Assembly (NCBI RefSeq): GCF_905120355.1
Contig: NZ_CAJHOB010000010.1
Location: 1 to 64,000 of the forward strand
Direction: 5' to 3'
DNA: 64,000 bases
Origin: Azonexus hydrophilus
Lineage (GTDB): Bacteria; Pseudomonadota; Gammaproteobacteria; Burkholderiales; Rhodocyclaceae
The notes below the pieces were generated by a model that searched no databases, was not told the DNA's origin, and saw nothing but the letters and a program-made list of their open reading frames with translations. Both the position numbers and the translations under genes were made by a program. How positions within the stretch are numbered: the first letter of the stretch is position 1; every line of letters begins with the position of its first letter. Below, piece by piece: positions 32,724-41,544 of the stretch.

Positions 32724-33806
32724 ATGGGGACACGCGCAGCGGACAAGCCGGTAACTGATGATGTCAGGATCAAGGAGATCAAGGAACTCGTTCCGCCGGC
32801 CTTGATCAACAAGGAGTATCCGGTCACTGCGCGGGCGGCCACCACGACTTTCCAGGCCCGACAGGCGATCCACCGCGTCTTGCACGGTGCCGATGACCGC
32901 CTGCTGGTGGTCATCGGCCCCTGCTCCATCCATAACTACGAACTGGCGATCGATTACGCAACGCGACTGGCCAAGGAAGCGGAAAAATACCAGGACGAAC
33001 TGGTCGTGGTGATGCGTGTCTATTTCGAGAAGCCGCGTACCACGGTGGGCTGGAAGGGCCTGATCAACGATCCGCGTCTGGATAACACTTTCCGTATTAA
33101 CGAAGGTCTGCGCCTGGCGCGGCGCATCCTGCTCGAAATCAATGAAATGGGGGTGCCCTGCGCCACCGAGTTTCTCGATACCATCACTCCGCAGTACACG
33201 GCCGACCTGATTGCCTGGGGCGCGATCGGCGCGCGTACCACTGAATCGCAGGTGCACCGCGAACTGGCTTCCGGTTTGTCCTGTCCGGTCGGTTTCAAAA
33301 ACGGGACCGACGGCAACATGCGCATCGCGGTCGATGCCATCCGCTCGGCCAGTTCGCCGCACCATTTCCTGTCGGTGACTAAAACGGGTCATACCGCGAT
33401 TGTGTCCACGCAGGGTAATGAAGATTGCCACGTCATTCTCCGTGGCGGCAAGGAACCCAACTACGATGCGGCCAGTGTGGAAGCAGCCAGCCAGGAAATT
33501 GCCAAATCAGGACTGGCGGCACGGCTGATGGTCGATTTTTCCCATGGCAACAGCCGCAAGCAGTATGCCTTGCAGATGGAAGTCTGCGACAGCGTCGCGG
33601 CGCAACTGGCTGCGGGTGAAGAACGCATCATGGGGGTGATGGTTGAATCGCATCTATGCCCGGGGCGGCAGGATCTGACGCCGGGGCAGGAGCTGACCTA
33701 TGGGCAGAGCATCACCGATGCCTGCATCGGCTGGGAAGACAGCCTGGCGGTGCTGGAGCGTCTGGCTGCCGCAGTGCGCGCGCGGCGCTTGGTCAAGGCC
33801 GACTGA
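32724..33806 (+). CDS. aroG: 3-deoxy-7-phosphoheptulonate synthase, class I (AroG type)
   Basis: A 360-aa DAHP synthase that condenses PEP and erythrose-4-P in the first step of the shikimate pathway. Family motifs are VVIGPCSIHN, MRVYFEKPRTTVGWKGLINDP, GARTTESQVHRELASGLSCP, GFKNGTDG and VDFSHGNSRK. It belongs to the feedback-inhibited type Ialpha group; the N-terminal extension is present, but which amino acid inhibits it cannot be told. The ATG at 32724, with GGAAGG 7 nt upstream, is chosen over an in-frame TTG two codons earlier. A TAGAAT box at 32684-32689 may be its -10. Confidence 0.94.
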   Translation: MGTRAADKPVTDDVRIKEIKELVPPALINKEYPVTARAATTTFQARQAIHRVLHGADDRLLVVIGPCSIHNYELAIDYATRLAKEAEKYQDELVVVMRVYFEKPRTTVGWKGLINDPRLDNTFRINEGLRLARRILLEINEMGVPCATEFLDTITPQYTADLIAWGAIGARTTESQVHRELASGLSCPVGFKNGTDGNMRIAVDAIRSASSPHHFLSVTKTGHTAIVSTQGNEDCHVILRGGKEPNYDAASVEAASQEIAKSGLAARLMVDFSHGNSRKQYALQMEVCDSVAAQLAAGEERIMGVMVESHLCPGRQDLTPGQELTYGQSITDACIGWEDSLAVLERLAAAVRARRLVKAD

Positions 33807-33882
33807 AAGAGCGCTTCACCCCGGAGGAGGAAATGTACGCCGGGGCGTAGTGTGTGTACTCCGCTGCGCGGGTGTCCGCTGT

Positions 33883-35037
33883 TCAGGTGAGTTCGAGGAA
33901 GCTGCCGACGGCTTCGCTCTGCGCCAGTGTGTCGGCGTAGCCGAGGTCGATCAGACGGCGGGTGAAATTTTTTTCGAACAGCAGGTAACTCGTCAACGCA
34001 CCCCCTTGCGGATTCATCGCGCCCAGGCCGCCAAGCAGCTTGCGGATGGTCCACGGCAGGCTGGAGGCCTGTTCGGCGGCGATGCGGTCGAGGCTTTGTG
34101 AGGGTGAAATCACCAAAGTCTCGATCGGGCGCAGGCTGACGCCCTGTTGCTGCCGCAGGGCTTCTGGCATTGCAGCAAGCGTCCGGTTGATGCGCTGGAT
34201 GCGTTCAATATCAACCGACAGGCCGTCAAGAAATATGCTTGAGAGGGCATGGCCGGCAATCTGTGCCAGGCTGGGATAGTCGCTGTCGCCATATTCGCCG
34301 CGCCGGCGTTGTTCGCTTGCCCGTGTTGCGCCGATCACCAGCAGCCGGTCGGCGCCCAGGTGAATGGCCGGCGCTAGCGGGGCGAACTGGCGCATGGAAC
34401 CGTCGCCAAAATATTCACGGTGAATGCGGACGGCCGGGAAAATGAAGGGAATGGCGCTGGACGCCAGCAGATGCTCGGTGCCGAGGGTCGTACGCAGCCC
34501 CAGGCGCTGGCTGCGCTGCCACGGTAGCACCTCGGGCAGAGCCTGGAAAAAATTGATGCTCTCGCCGGAATCGTAGCCGGATGCCGTGATGTTGAGCGCC
34601 CGCAGGGCGCGGGATTCGATTGAGCGCTCGATGCCGGGAAAGTCGATGTGGCGTTTGAGCAAGCTGGCCAGTGGCGCGTTGTCGAGCAGGGAGCGCGGCG
34701 CTCGCCCGGTCAGCCAGCCTGTCGTTAGTACGGCGAGCCAGCGGGCGCCGGCTGCGGCAACGCTGGCGGCATCGACACGGTAAATGTCGGCGGTGCGCAT
34801 GTGTCGCCAGAACGTGTTGAGGCTGCCGGTTGCCTGGCGAAAATTATCTGCCTGGCAGGCTAGCCCCGCTGCGTTGATGGCGCCGGCTGAGGTGCCGCAG
34901 ATGATGGGAAAGGGGTTGCGCTTCGACTTGCCGCGCAGGCGGTTGATGGCAAGCAGAGCGCCGATCTGGTAGGCAGCCCGGGCGCCACCGCCGGTCAGGA
35001 TCAGGGCACGTGTGCCGTTGCTGCCTGCGACCGTCAT
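33883..35037 (-). CDS. Patatin-like phospholipase
   Basis: A 384-aa patatin-family acyl hydrolase. The oxyanion loop is GGGARAAYQIG (16-26) and the nucleophile elbow is GTSAG (Ser50). The dyad Asp lies in FGDGSMRQ, where the usual DGG is DGS. No signal peptide is present, so it probably acts in the cytoplasm or at the inner membrane on phospholipids. The C-terminal third (ISPSQSLDRIA and beyond) is shared by the proteobacterial RssA-like and YlbK-like groups. Start ATG 35037 overlaps the queD stop by one base, so the two genes form an operon. Confidence 0.88.
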   Translation of the reverse strand: MTVAGSNGTRALILTGGGARAAYQIGALLAINRLRGKSKRNPFPIICGTSAGAINAAGLACQADNFRQATGSLNTFWRHMRTADIYRVDAASVAAAGARWLAVLTTGWLTGRAPRSLLDNAPLASLLKRHIDFPGIERSIESRALRALNITASGYDSGESINFFQALPEVLPWQRSQRLGLRTTLGTEHLLASSAIPFIFPAVRIHREYFGDGSMRQFAPLAPAIHLGADRLLVIGATRASEQRRRGEYGDSDYPSLAQIAGHALSSIFLDGLSVDIERIQRINRTLAAMPEALRQQQGVSLRPIETLVISPSQSLDRIAAEQASSLPWTIRKLLGGLGAMNPQGGALTSYLLFEKNFTRRLIDLGYADTLAQSEAVGSFLELT

Positions 35038-35489
35038 CAGGATGACGGCGGGCGCGTTGCGTCAGCCCAGCAATTGGGCGTCTCGTACAGGCGGACCTGC
35101 TGCAGGCGCAAGTGGTTGCCGTAACGGTCTTGGTATACCGGGTCGAGCAAGGTAAAAGCTAGCTGGGCGAGGTTTTCAGCCGTCGGAATGTAGTCCAGCA
35201 GCACGGTTTTGTGGTCGGGCAGGGTGGCGAGAAAATCAACCACGGAATGGTCGCCACGGTAGACCAGAAAGGCGTGGTCCCACAGGTCCACCACATGTGC
35301 CTTGGCCAGCGACTTGACTTCGGAAAAATCCATTACCATGCCGTTGGCGGGATCTCCCGCCCGGTCGATCACGCTGCCGGTCAGGGTGATTTCGATGGCG
35401 TAACGGTGACCGTGTAGATGGCGGCACTGACTTTTATGATCGGGAATGCGGTGGCCGGCATCGAATTCCAGGCGGCGGGTAATCAACAT
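35037..35489 (-). CDS. queD: 6-carboxy-5,6,7,8-tetrahydropterin synthase QueD
   Basis: A 150-aa T-fold enzyme making CPH4 from dihydroneopterin triphosphate in queuosine/7-deazaguanine synthesis. Zinc ligands His13, His26 and His28 (FDAGH, HLHGH) and catalytic Cys22 are in place, with VMDFSEVK and the LYETPNCWA end. The ATG at 35489 gives the family N-terminus (MLITRRLEF); longer in-frame starts would run into the divergent gene. A TATAAT at 35520-35525 (minus strand) is a likely -10. No queE or queC is adjacent. Confidence 0.9.
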   Translation of the reverse strand: MLITRRLEFDAGHRIPDHKSQCRHLHGHRYAIEITLTGSVIDRAGDPANGMVMDFSEVKSLAKAHVVDLWDHAFLVYRGDHSVVDFLATLPDHKTVLLDYIPTAENLAQLAFTLLDPVYQDRYGNHLRLQQVRLYETPNCWADATRPPSS

Positions 35490-35519
35490 GAGCGGAAAAG
35501 ATCGCGGAAATGGCCGGGA

Positions 35520-35525
35520 ATTATA
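35520..35525 (-). promoter_or_regulatory. Perfect -10 hexamer for queD
   Basis: The minus strand reads TATAAT here, 30 nt before the queD start codon. No good -35 is seen at 16-18 bp. The same site read on the plus strand contains TACAAT (35524-35529), only 6 nt from the proposed start of the radical SAM gene. Confidence 0.45.
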
Positions 35526-35535
35526 CAATGCGCGG

Positions 35536-36357
35536 ATGCTGCGCATTGATGACCACAACCGTGCCGAAGCCGGTTTTACCTATGTCTACCCTGTGCTGTC
35601 ACGTCGTGCCGGAGGCGTGTCGGTAGGGGTCAATCTCAATCCCAACAGCGCCTGCAATTGGGCTTGCCTCTACTGCCAGGTGGACAACCTGCAGCGCGGC
35701 GGGCCGCCGCCGATTGATCTGCAGCAACTGACGACCGAACTGGATAGCCTGCTCGCCACGATTCAGGCAGGAAATGGTAGTGGTGCCGCGGCGGGTGCGG
35801 CGCTGGTTGATATCGCTTTTTCCGGTAATGGTGAGTCGACTGCGGCGGCAGAGTTTCCTGCGGCGGTGCAGGCGGTGTGTGCGCTGATGCAGCGGCGGGC
35901 GCTACAGGTGCCGTTGCGCCTGATCACCAATGGCAGTTTCCTGCATCGCCCCGGGGTGCAGGCGGGCATCCGGCAGATTGCCGCGCAGGGAGGCGAGGTG
36001 TGGTTCAAGCTTGATCGTGGCAGCAGCGAGGAAATTGCCGAGGTGAATAGTATCGCCTGGCCGTTGGAGCGTGCTGTGGCGAATCTGGAGCGTTGTGCCG
36101 GCCTAGCACCGACCTGGGTGCAGAGTTGCTGGTTCCGTCTGGACGGTGTGCTGCCGCAGGATGATAGTGTCGCTGCCTACTGCGCCGCATTGAAACCACT
36201 GGCCGACAAGCTGCAAGGCGTGCATCTCTATGGCCTGGCGCGCCCTTCGCGGCAGGCCGCTGCGCCGCGCCTGAGTGCGTTAACGGCTGCCGAACTGGAT
36301 GCGATCGCCGCCGTTGTGCGCAAAGAAACAGGGCTCAAGGTCGTTGTTTCACCTTGA
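35536..36357 (+). CDS. Radical SAM protein of unknown function
   Basis: A 273-aa protein with the [4Fe-4S] motif CNWACLYC (Cys40, Cys44, Cys47), a GNGE SAM-contact segment (AFSGNGEST) and a TIM-barrel-like remainder including LITNGSFLHRPGV and WFKLDRG. The N-terminal VYPVLSRRAGGVSVGVNLNPN is typical of a conserved proteobacterial radical SAM group related to COG0731, whose substrate I do not know. It is not QueE despite the neighbouring queD, because the QueE signature is missing. The ATG at 35536 matches the usual family start; an ATG at 35488 is also in frame but overlaps the divergent queD start codon. Confidence 0.75.
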   Translation: MLRIDDHNRAEAGFTYVYPVLSRRAGGVSVGVNLNPNSACNWACLYCQVDNLQRGGPPPIDLQQLTTELDSLLATIQAGNGSGAAAGAALVDIAFSGNGESTAAAEFPAAVQAVCALMQRRALQVPLRLITNGSFLHRPGVQAGIRQIAAQGGEVWFKLDRGSSEEIAEVNSIAWPLERAVANLERCAGLAPTWVQSCWFRLDGVLPQDDSVAAYCAALKPLADKLQGVHLYGLARPSRQAAAPRLSALTAAELDAIAAVVRKETGLKVVVSP

Positions 36358-36364
36358 GCCCTGT
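36328..36364 (-). terminator. Intrinsic terminator of the HTH gene, inside the end of the radical SAM gene
   Basis: A 14-bp perfect inverted repeat has arms at 36328-36341 and 36351-36364 and a 9-nt loop. On the minus strand it is followed by TTCTTTG. It spans the stop codon of the convergent radical SAM gene and lies just downstream of the minus-strand HTH gene. Confidence 0.7.
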
Positions 36365-36384
36365 CGTGCCGGGATGCTGCGGAA

Positions 36385-36690
36385 TCAGGCTGCTTTCTTG
36401 GTGCGGTTGCGAGCAGCTTTCTTCAGGGTCTTGAACAGTTCCGGTTCCTGTGAACGCAGGTACTCGGCTACTTCCCAGTCTTCCTGCTTGATGTTCTTGA
36501 CGTCGATTTGTTCGACGTGCACCAGACGCAGCAGCTCGCGCACCGGTTTCGGCATGTTGCGACCGCTTTCATAGCGGGAGCCGCCGCTCTGCGTCACGCC
36601 CAGAGCAGACCAGAATTGCTGCTGGTTCAGGCCGAGTTTGCGACGGATTTCGCGCGGGTCGATCTTTTCGATCACTTTGGTGGATGCCAT
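36385..36690 (-). CDS. Small XRE-type HTH transcriptional regulator
   Basis: A 101-aa protein. Residues 12-65 form an HTH of the Cro/CI type (IRRKLGLNQQQFWSALGVTQ then SRYESGRNMPKPVRELLRLV). The tail is Lys/Arg-rich (KKAARNRTKKAA). It is a single-domain repressor-like protein without a toxin partner, so a solitary antitoxin is unlikely; similar short proteins are common in Rhodocyclales. It has an ideal Shine-Dalgarno (AGGAG). A 16-bp perfect palindrome lies 51 bp upstream of the start codon and is the obvious autoregulatory operator candidate. Confidence 0.82.
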   Translation of the reverse strand: MASTKVIEKIDPREIRRKLGLNQQQFWSALGVTQSGGSRYESGRNMPKPVRELLRLVHVEQIDVKNIKQEDWEVAEYLRSQEPELFKTLKKAARNRTKKAA

Positions 36691-36740
36691 GGTTTTCTCC
36701 TATGCAAGGAAGTTTGATATAAATATTTGTGCTTTCTAAC

Positions 36741-36756
36741 TATGACTTAAGTCATA
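36741..36756. promoter_or_regulatory. 16-bp perfect palindrome, candidate operator of the HTH regulator
   Basis: TATGACTTAAGTCATA is self-complementary over its whole length and lies in an AT-rich patch upstream of the HTH gene (minus). A TTATAT sequence follows at roughly -10 distance. Size and symmetry fit binding of a Cro/CI-type dimer. The surrounding 36691-36940 holds no gene. Confidence 0.55.
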
Positions 36757-36940
36757 TGCCGAATTGTAGAGGGGGATATGACGAAGAGCAAGATATTCAT
36801 GACGAATTTTGTATGGCGAATGTGTAACCGGAGGTGACGTTTCGCTATGCAGAACACAGTAGAAAAATCATCGAAGCAGCCGGAAGCTGGCTTGCCTTGT
36901 GATATCATCCGCCGCGTTTTGAACCACCGAAACAGCGCAA

Positions 36941-37028
36941 GGAAGCGTGGCAGAGTGGTCGATTGCACCGGTCTTGAAAACCGGCAACGGGCAACCGTTC
37001 GTGAGTTCGAATCTCACCGCTTCCGCCA
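36941..37028 (+). tRNA. tRNA-Ser (anticodon TGA)
   Basis: An 88-nt class II tRNA. The acceptor stem GGAAGCG (36941-36947) pairs with CGCTTCC (37018-37024), then discriminator G and an encoded CCA. The anticodon arm reads CCGGTCTTGAAAACCGG with TGA in the loop. A long variable arm (CGGGCAACCG) and T-arm GAGTTCGAATCTC are present, as expected for serine. A TATCAT box followed by a GC-rich stretch at 36903-36916 may be its promoter. Confidence 0.97.
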
Positions 37029-37064
37029 GCGATTTGTGCCTGAACTCGCCGCCATGACGTCCCC

Positions 37065-37964
37065 ATGAATCGATTGCGCCAGCCCCGCACCATTGCCCTG
37101 GTGGGCAAATACAACAGCCCTGAAATCGCGGAGTCTTTGTCGCGCCTGGCGCAATATCTGCACGAACGGGGTGTGTCGGTGTTCATCGAGCGGGAAACGG
37201 CCGGGCATATTGGCAAGCTGGTGGATCTGGCACGTTGGGTGACCTGCGGTTTCAACGACATTGGCGCACATGCCGATGTCGCGATCGTGCTCGGCGGCGA
37301 TGGCACGATGCTGAACGCGGCACGTCGTCTGGCGCGTTACTGCGTGCCATTGGTCGGTGTCAATCAGGGACGGCTTGGCTTCATGACCGACATCGCCCGC
37401 GATGACATGCTGACCTGCATGGACGATCTGCTGGATGGTAATTTCCAGCCGGAAAGTCGTATGTTGCTGGCGGCTGAGGTGTTGCGCGGGGGGCGGGAAA
37501 TTGCTTCCAATCTCGCCTTGAACGATGTCGTGATTGACAAGGGGGCCATTGGCCGCCTGATCGAATTCGAGCTGTTTATTGACGGTGAATTCATTTTCAA
37601 CTTGCGTTCGGACGGCCTCATTGTTTCCACGCCGACGGGTTCCACGGCCTATGCGTTGTCTGCCGGTGGCCCCATCCTGCACCCGACGCTGACCGGGATT
37701 GCCCTGGTGCCGCTGTACCCGCATGCGTTGACCTATCGGCCGGTGACGGTGAATGACACGGTGGAGATCGAACTGCGCATCACGCATGCCGACGATCCGC
37801 GGGTGCACTTCGATGGCCAGGTCACGCAGGATTTGCAGGTGGGCGATAGCGTGCGTATTCACCGCTCGGATCATGCCATCTCGTTCCTGCACCCGCCGGG
37901 CTACAGTTATTTCTCGATGCTGCGGCAGAAGCTCCAGTGGAGCGAACGGCCCAAAGGCAGCTGA
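37065..37964 (+). CDS. nadK: NAD kinase
   Basis: A 299-aa ATP-dependent kinase making NADP+ from NAD+. The catalytic motif is GGDG (77-80, in [12 protein letters not shown]), followed by [17 protein letters not shown] and the conserved [22 protein letters not shown]. The length is typical (292 in E. coli). It starts 36 nt after tRNA-Ser and precedes recN by 22 nt, the usual nadK-recN pairing in Betaproteobacteria. Confidence 0.97.
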   Translation: MNRLRQPRTIALVGKYNSPEIAESLSRLAQYLHERGVSVFIERETAGHIGKLVDLARWVTCGFNDIGAHADVAIVLGGDGTMLNAARRLARYCVPLVGVNQGRLGFMTDIARDDMLTCMDDLLDGNFQPESRMLLAAEVLRGGREIASNLALNDVVIDKGAIGRLIEFELFIDGEFIFNLRSDGLIVSTPTGSTAYALSAGGPILHPTLTGIALVPLYPHALTYRPVTVNDTVEIELRITHADDPRVHFDGQVTQDLQVGDSVRIHRSDHAISFLHPPGYSYFSMLRQKLQWSERPKGS

Positions 37965-37986
37965 ATGGCAAGCGAAAAGGAAAGCG

Positions 37987-39642
37987 ATGCTGCGCCAATT
38001 ATCACTACGTGATTTTGTCATTGTCGATCGGCTGGAACTCGAGTTTTCCTCGGGTTTTTCCGTTCTGACCGGGGAAACCGGGGCGGGGAAGTCGATTCTG
38101 ATCGATGCCTTGGCGCTTGCTCTGGGCGAGCGAGGAGATGCCGGCGTGGTGCGTGCGGGCTGCGACAAGGCCGAAATCGTTGCCCTGTTCGATATTGCTG
38201 CGCTGCCGGCGGTGGCTGCCTGGTTGCAGGCTAACGACCTGGCTGCCGATGATGACCTCATGTTGCGTCGGGTGGTCGATGCCAACGGCCGTTCGCGGGC
38301 CTGGATCAATGGTACGCCAGCGACGGTGCAGCAGTTGCGTGAGGTGGGAGAGCATCTGGTCGATATTCATGGCCAGCATGCGCATCAGTCCTTGTTGCGC
38401 GGTGATGCGCAGCGGCAATTGCTGGATGCGCATGCCGGTCTTGAGGGACAGGTCAGGGCGGTCGGTGAAGCCTGGCGCCAGTGGCGGGCGGCGGATGGTG
38501 CCTGGCGCGAGGCCAGTACTCAGGCCGAGGCGCTGGGCCGTGAGCGTGAGGATCTGAGCTGGCAGGTGCAAGAACTGGCGCAACTTGATCTGGGTGAAGA
38601 CGAATGGGCGGCGCTGGATGTCGAGCATCGTCGTCTGGCGCATGCGGCCAGCCTGATCGAAGGCGCGCAATTTGCCCTGGCGGCGCTCGCCGAAGGCGAT
38701 GCGGCGTGCCAGGAAACGATAGACCAGGTTGCCGGACGACTGGACAGTCTGGCCGCGTTCGATCCGGCGCTGGCGGAGGTTGCCGGCGTGCTGGCTTCGG
38801 TCCAGGCTGAGTTGAGCGATGCGGTGTCATCGCTGCGGCGTTATGCCGAGCGGGCGGATCTGGACCCGGCGCGTCTGAGTCAAGTCGAGCAGCGGATGGG
38901 GGCTGTGCTGGCGCAGGCGCGGCGTTTCCGGGTGGCGCCGGAAGCTTTGCCGGAAGTATTGCGTGCTGCCCGCGAGCGGCTGGATGCACTCACTGCCGCC
39001 AGCGATCTCGGGGCACTGGAACGCCAGGCGCAGGCGGCAGAACAGGAATTCCGTCTGCTGGCGGGGCGACTGAGCGAGGCGCGTCAGGAGGCAGCACAGG
39101 CGATGAGCGTGGCGGTCAGTGCGAGCATGACGCAACTGGCGCTCGGTGGCGGGCGTTTCGAGGTGGCGTTGCTGCCGCAACCCGCCGGGACAGTCCATGG
39201 TCTCGAGCAGGTCGAATTCCGCATTGCCGGGTTGTCGGGCCAGGAGGCGCGGCCTCTGGCGAAGGTGGCGTCCGGTGGTGAGCTGTCCCGCATCAGTCTG
39301 GCCATTCAGGTGCTGACTTCACGTTCGGCGGCGGTGCCGACTCTGATTTTCGATGAAGTGGATGTCGGTATTGGCGGCGGTGTGGCCGAAATCGTCGGAC
39401 GTCTGCTGCACGAACTGGGGCTGGAGCGTCAGGTGCTGTGCGTGACCCACCTAGCGCAGGTCGCGGCGCGTGCCGATGCGCAGTGGCGGGTGGCGAAAAC
39501 GACACGCGCCGGGGAGGTGCTGTCGTCGATTCAGCTGCTGGACAGCGCAGAGCGGGTTCAGGAAATCGCCCGCATGCTGGGCGGTGTCGAATTGACGGAA
39601 ATCACCTTGCAGCACGCGCAGGAAATGCTGGCGCGCCAGTAA
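37987..39642 (+). CDS. recN: DNA repair protein RecN
   Basis: A 551-aa SMC-like ATPase for double-strand break repair. Walker A GETGAGKS (29-36) is at the N-terminal end, an Ala/Glu/Arg-rich coiled coil fills the middle (about 160-370), and the C-terminal ATPase half has VASGGELSRISLAIQVL (signature) and LIFDEVDVGIGGGVAE (Walker B). The ATG at 37987 follows a good AAGGAAAG site. An earlier in-frame extension overlaps nadK and is not family-like. No LexA-box was recognised in the short gap. Confidence 0.96.
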   Translation: MLRQLSLRDFVIVDRLELEFSSGFSVLTGETGAGKSILIDALALALGERGDAGVVRAGCDKAEIVALFDIAALPAVAAWLQANDLAADDDLMLRRVVDANGRSRAWINGTPATVQQLREVGEHLVDIHGQHAHQSLLRGDAQRQLLDAHAGLEGQVRAVGEAWRQWRAADGAWREASTQAEALGREREDLSWQVQELAQLDLGEDEWAALDVEHRRLAHAASLIEGAQFALAALAEGDAACQETIDQVAGRLDSLAAFDPALAEVAGVLASVQAELSDAVSSLRRYAERADLDPARLSQVEQRMGAVLAQARRFRVAPEALPEVLRAARERLDALTAASDLGALERQAQAAEQEFRLLAGRLSEARQEAAQAMSVAVSASMTQLALGGGRFEVALLPQPAGTVHGLEQVEFRIAGLSGQEARPLAKVASGGELSRISLAIQVLTSRSAAVPTLIFDEVDVGIGGGVAEIVGRLLHELGLERQVLCVTHLAQVAARADAQWRVAKTTRAGEVLSSIQLLDSAERVQEIARMLGGVELTEITLQHAQEMLARQ

Positions 39643-39690
39643 GGCGGGGTACAAGGAGAAAGTGGCCGGCTACCGACTGCGTCGTGTCAG

Positions 39691-40107
39691 TTATTTGTTC
39701 TGACAATCGCGGCACTGGCCATAGAGATAGAGGGCGTGGTCCTGAATCTTGAACCCGTGCTCCAGTGCCACCCGGTCCTGCCGCTTTTCGATTTCGGGGT
39801 CGTAAAACTCGGCTACCTTGCCACACTGGACACACACCAGATGATCGTGGTGCTTGCCGTGGTTGATCTCGAAAACGGCTTTGCCGGATTCGAAGAAGTG
39901 CCGTTCGAGCAGCCCGGCCTGCTCGAACTGGGTGAGTACGCGATAAACGGTAGCCAATCCGATGTCCATGTTGTCGGCTAGGAGAAGGCGATAGACGTCT
40001 TCCGCCGTCATGTGGCGCAAATCGCTTTTTTCGAACAGTTCGAGAATTTTCAAGCGGGGGAAGGTGGCCTTGAGACCGATATCCTTGAGGCTCTGGGGGT
40101 TGCTCAT
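39691..40107 (-). CDS. fur: Ferric uptake regulator Fur
   Basis: A 138-aa metal-dependent repressor of iron uptake. The N-terminal winged helix ([31 protein letters not shown]) is followed by the regulatory His cluster HHDH (86-89) and two zinc-binding Cys pairs, Cys92/Cys95 and Cys132/Cys135. The ATG at 40107 has AGGAAT 8 nt upstream and the family N-terminus ([18 protein letters not shown]). It is divergent from bamE and convergent with recN, the standard betaproteobacterial layout. Confidence 0.96.
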   Translation of the reverse strand: MSNPQSLKDIGLKATFPRLKILELFEKSDLRHMTAEDVYRLLLADNMDIGLATVYRVLTQFEQAGLLERHFFESGKAVFEINHGKHHDHLVCVQCGKVAEFYDPEIEKRQDRVALEHGFKIQDHALYLYGQCRDCQNK

Positions 40108-40210
40108 GGTGGGATTCCTGTTTCGTTGTGCGTTATCGGTGCCGCTGGCTGGCGGTTCGGGTATGATATACCGCTTCCTTGCTGCCATGAAATTATCCCC
40201 GGAATCTTCC

Positions 40211-41526
<1,316 letters not shown>

Positions 41527-41544
41527 TCGGATGCGCCAGCAGCC

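Noticed and set aside
30599..32929. A 776-codon minus-strand open frame opposite tldD and cytochrome c4
   Set aside because: It lies entirely opposite well-supported genes and shows low-complexity His/Gln/Arg-rich composition typical of antisense frames.
40160..40172. GGTATGATATACC inverted repeat between fur and bamE as a Fur box
   Set aside because: It does not match the GATAATGATAATCATTATC pattern well; it more likely contains a -10 element (TATGAT), and no good -35 was found.
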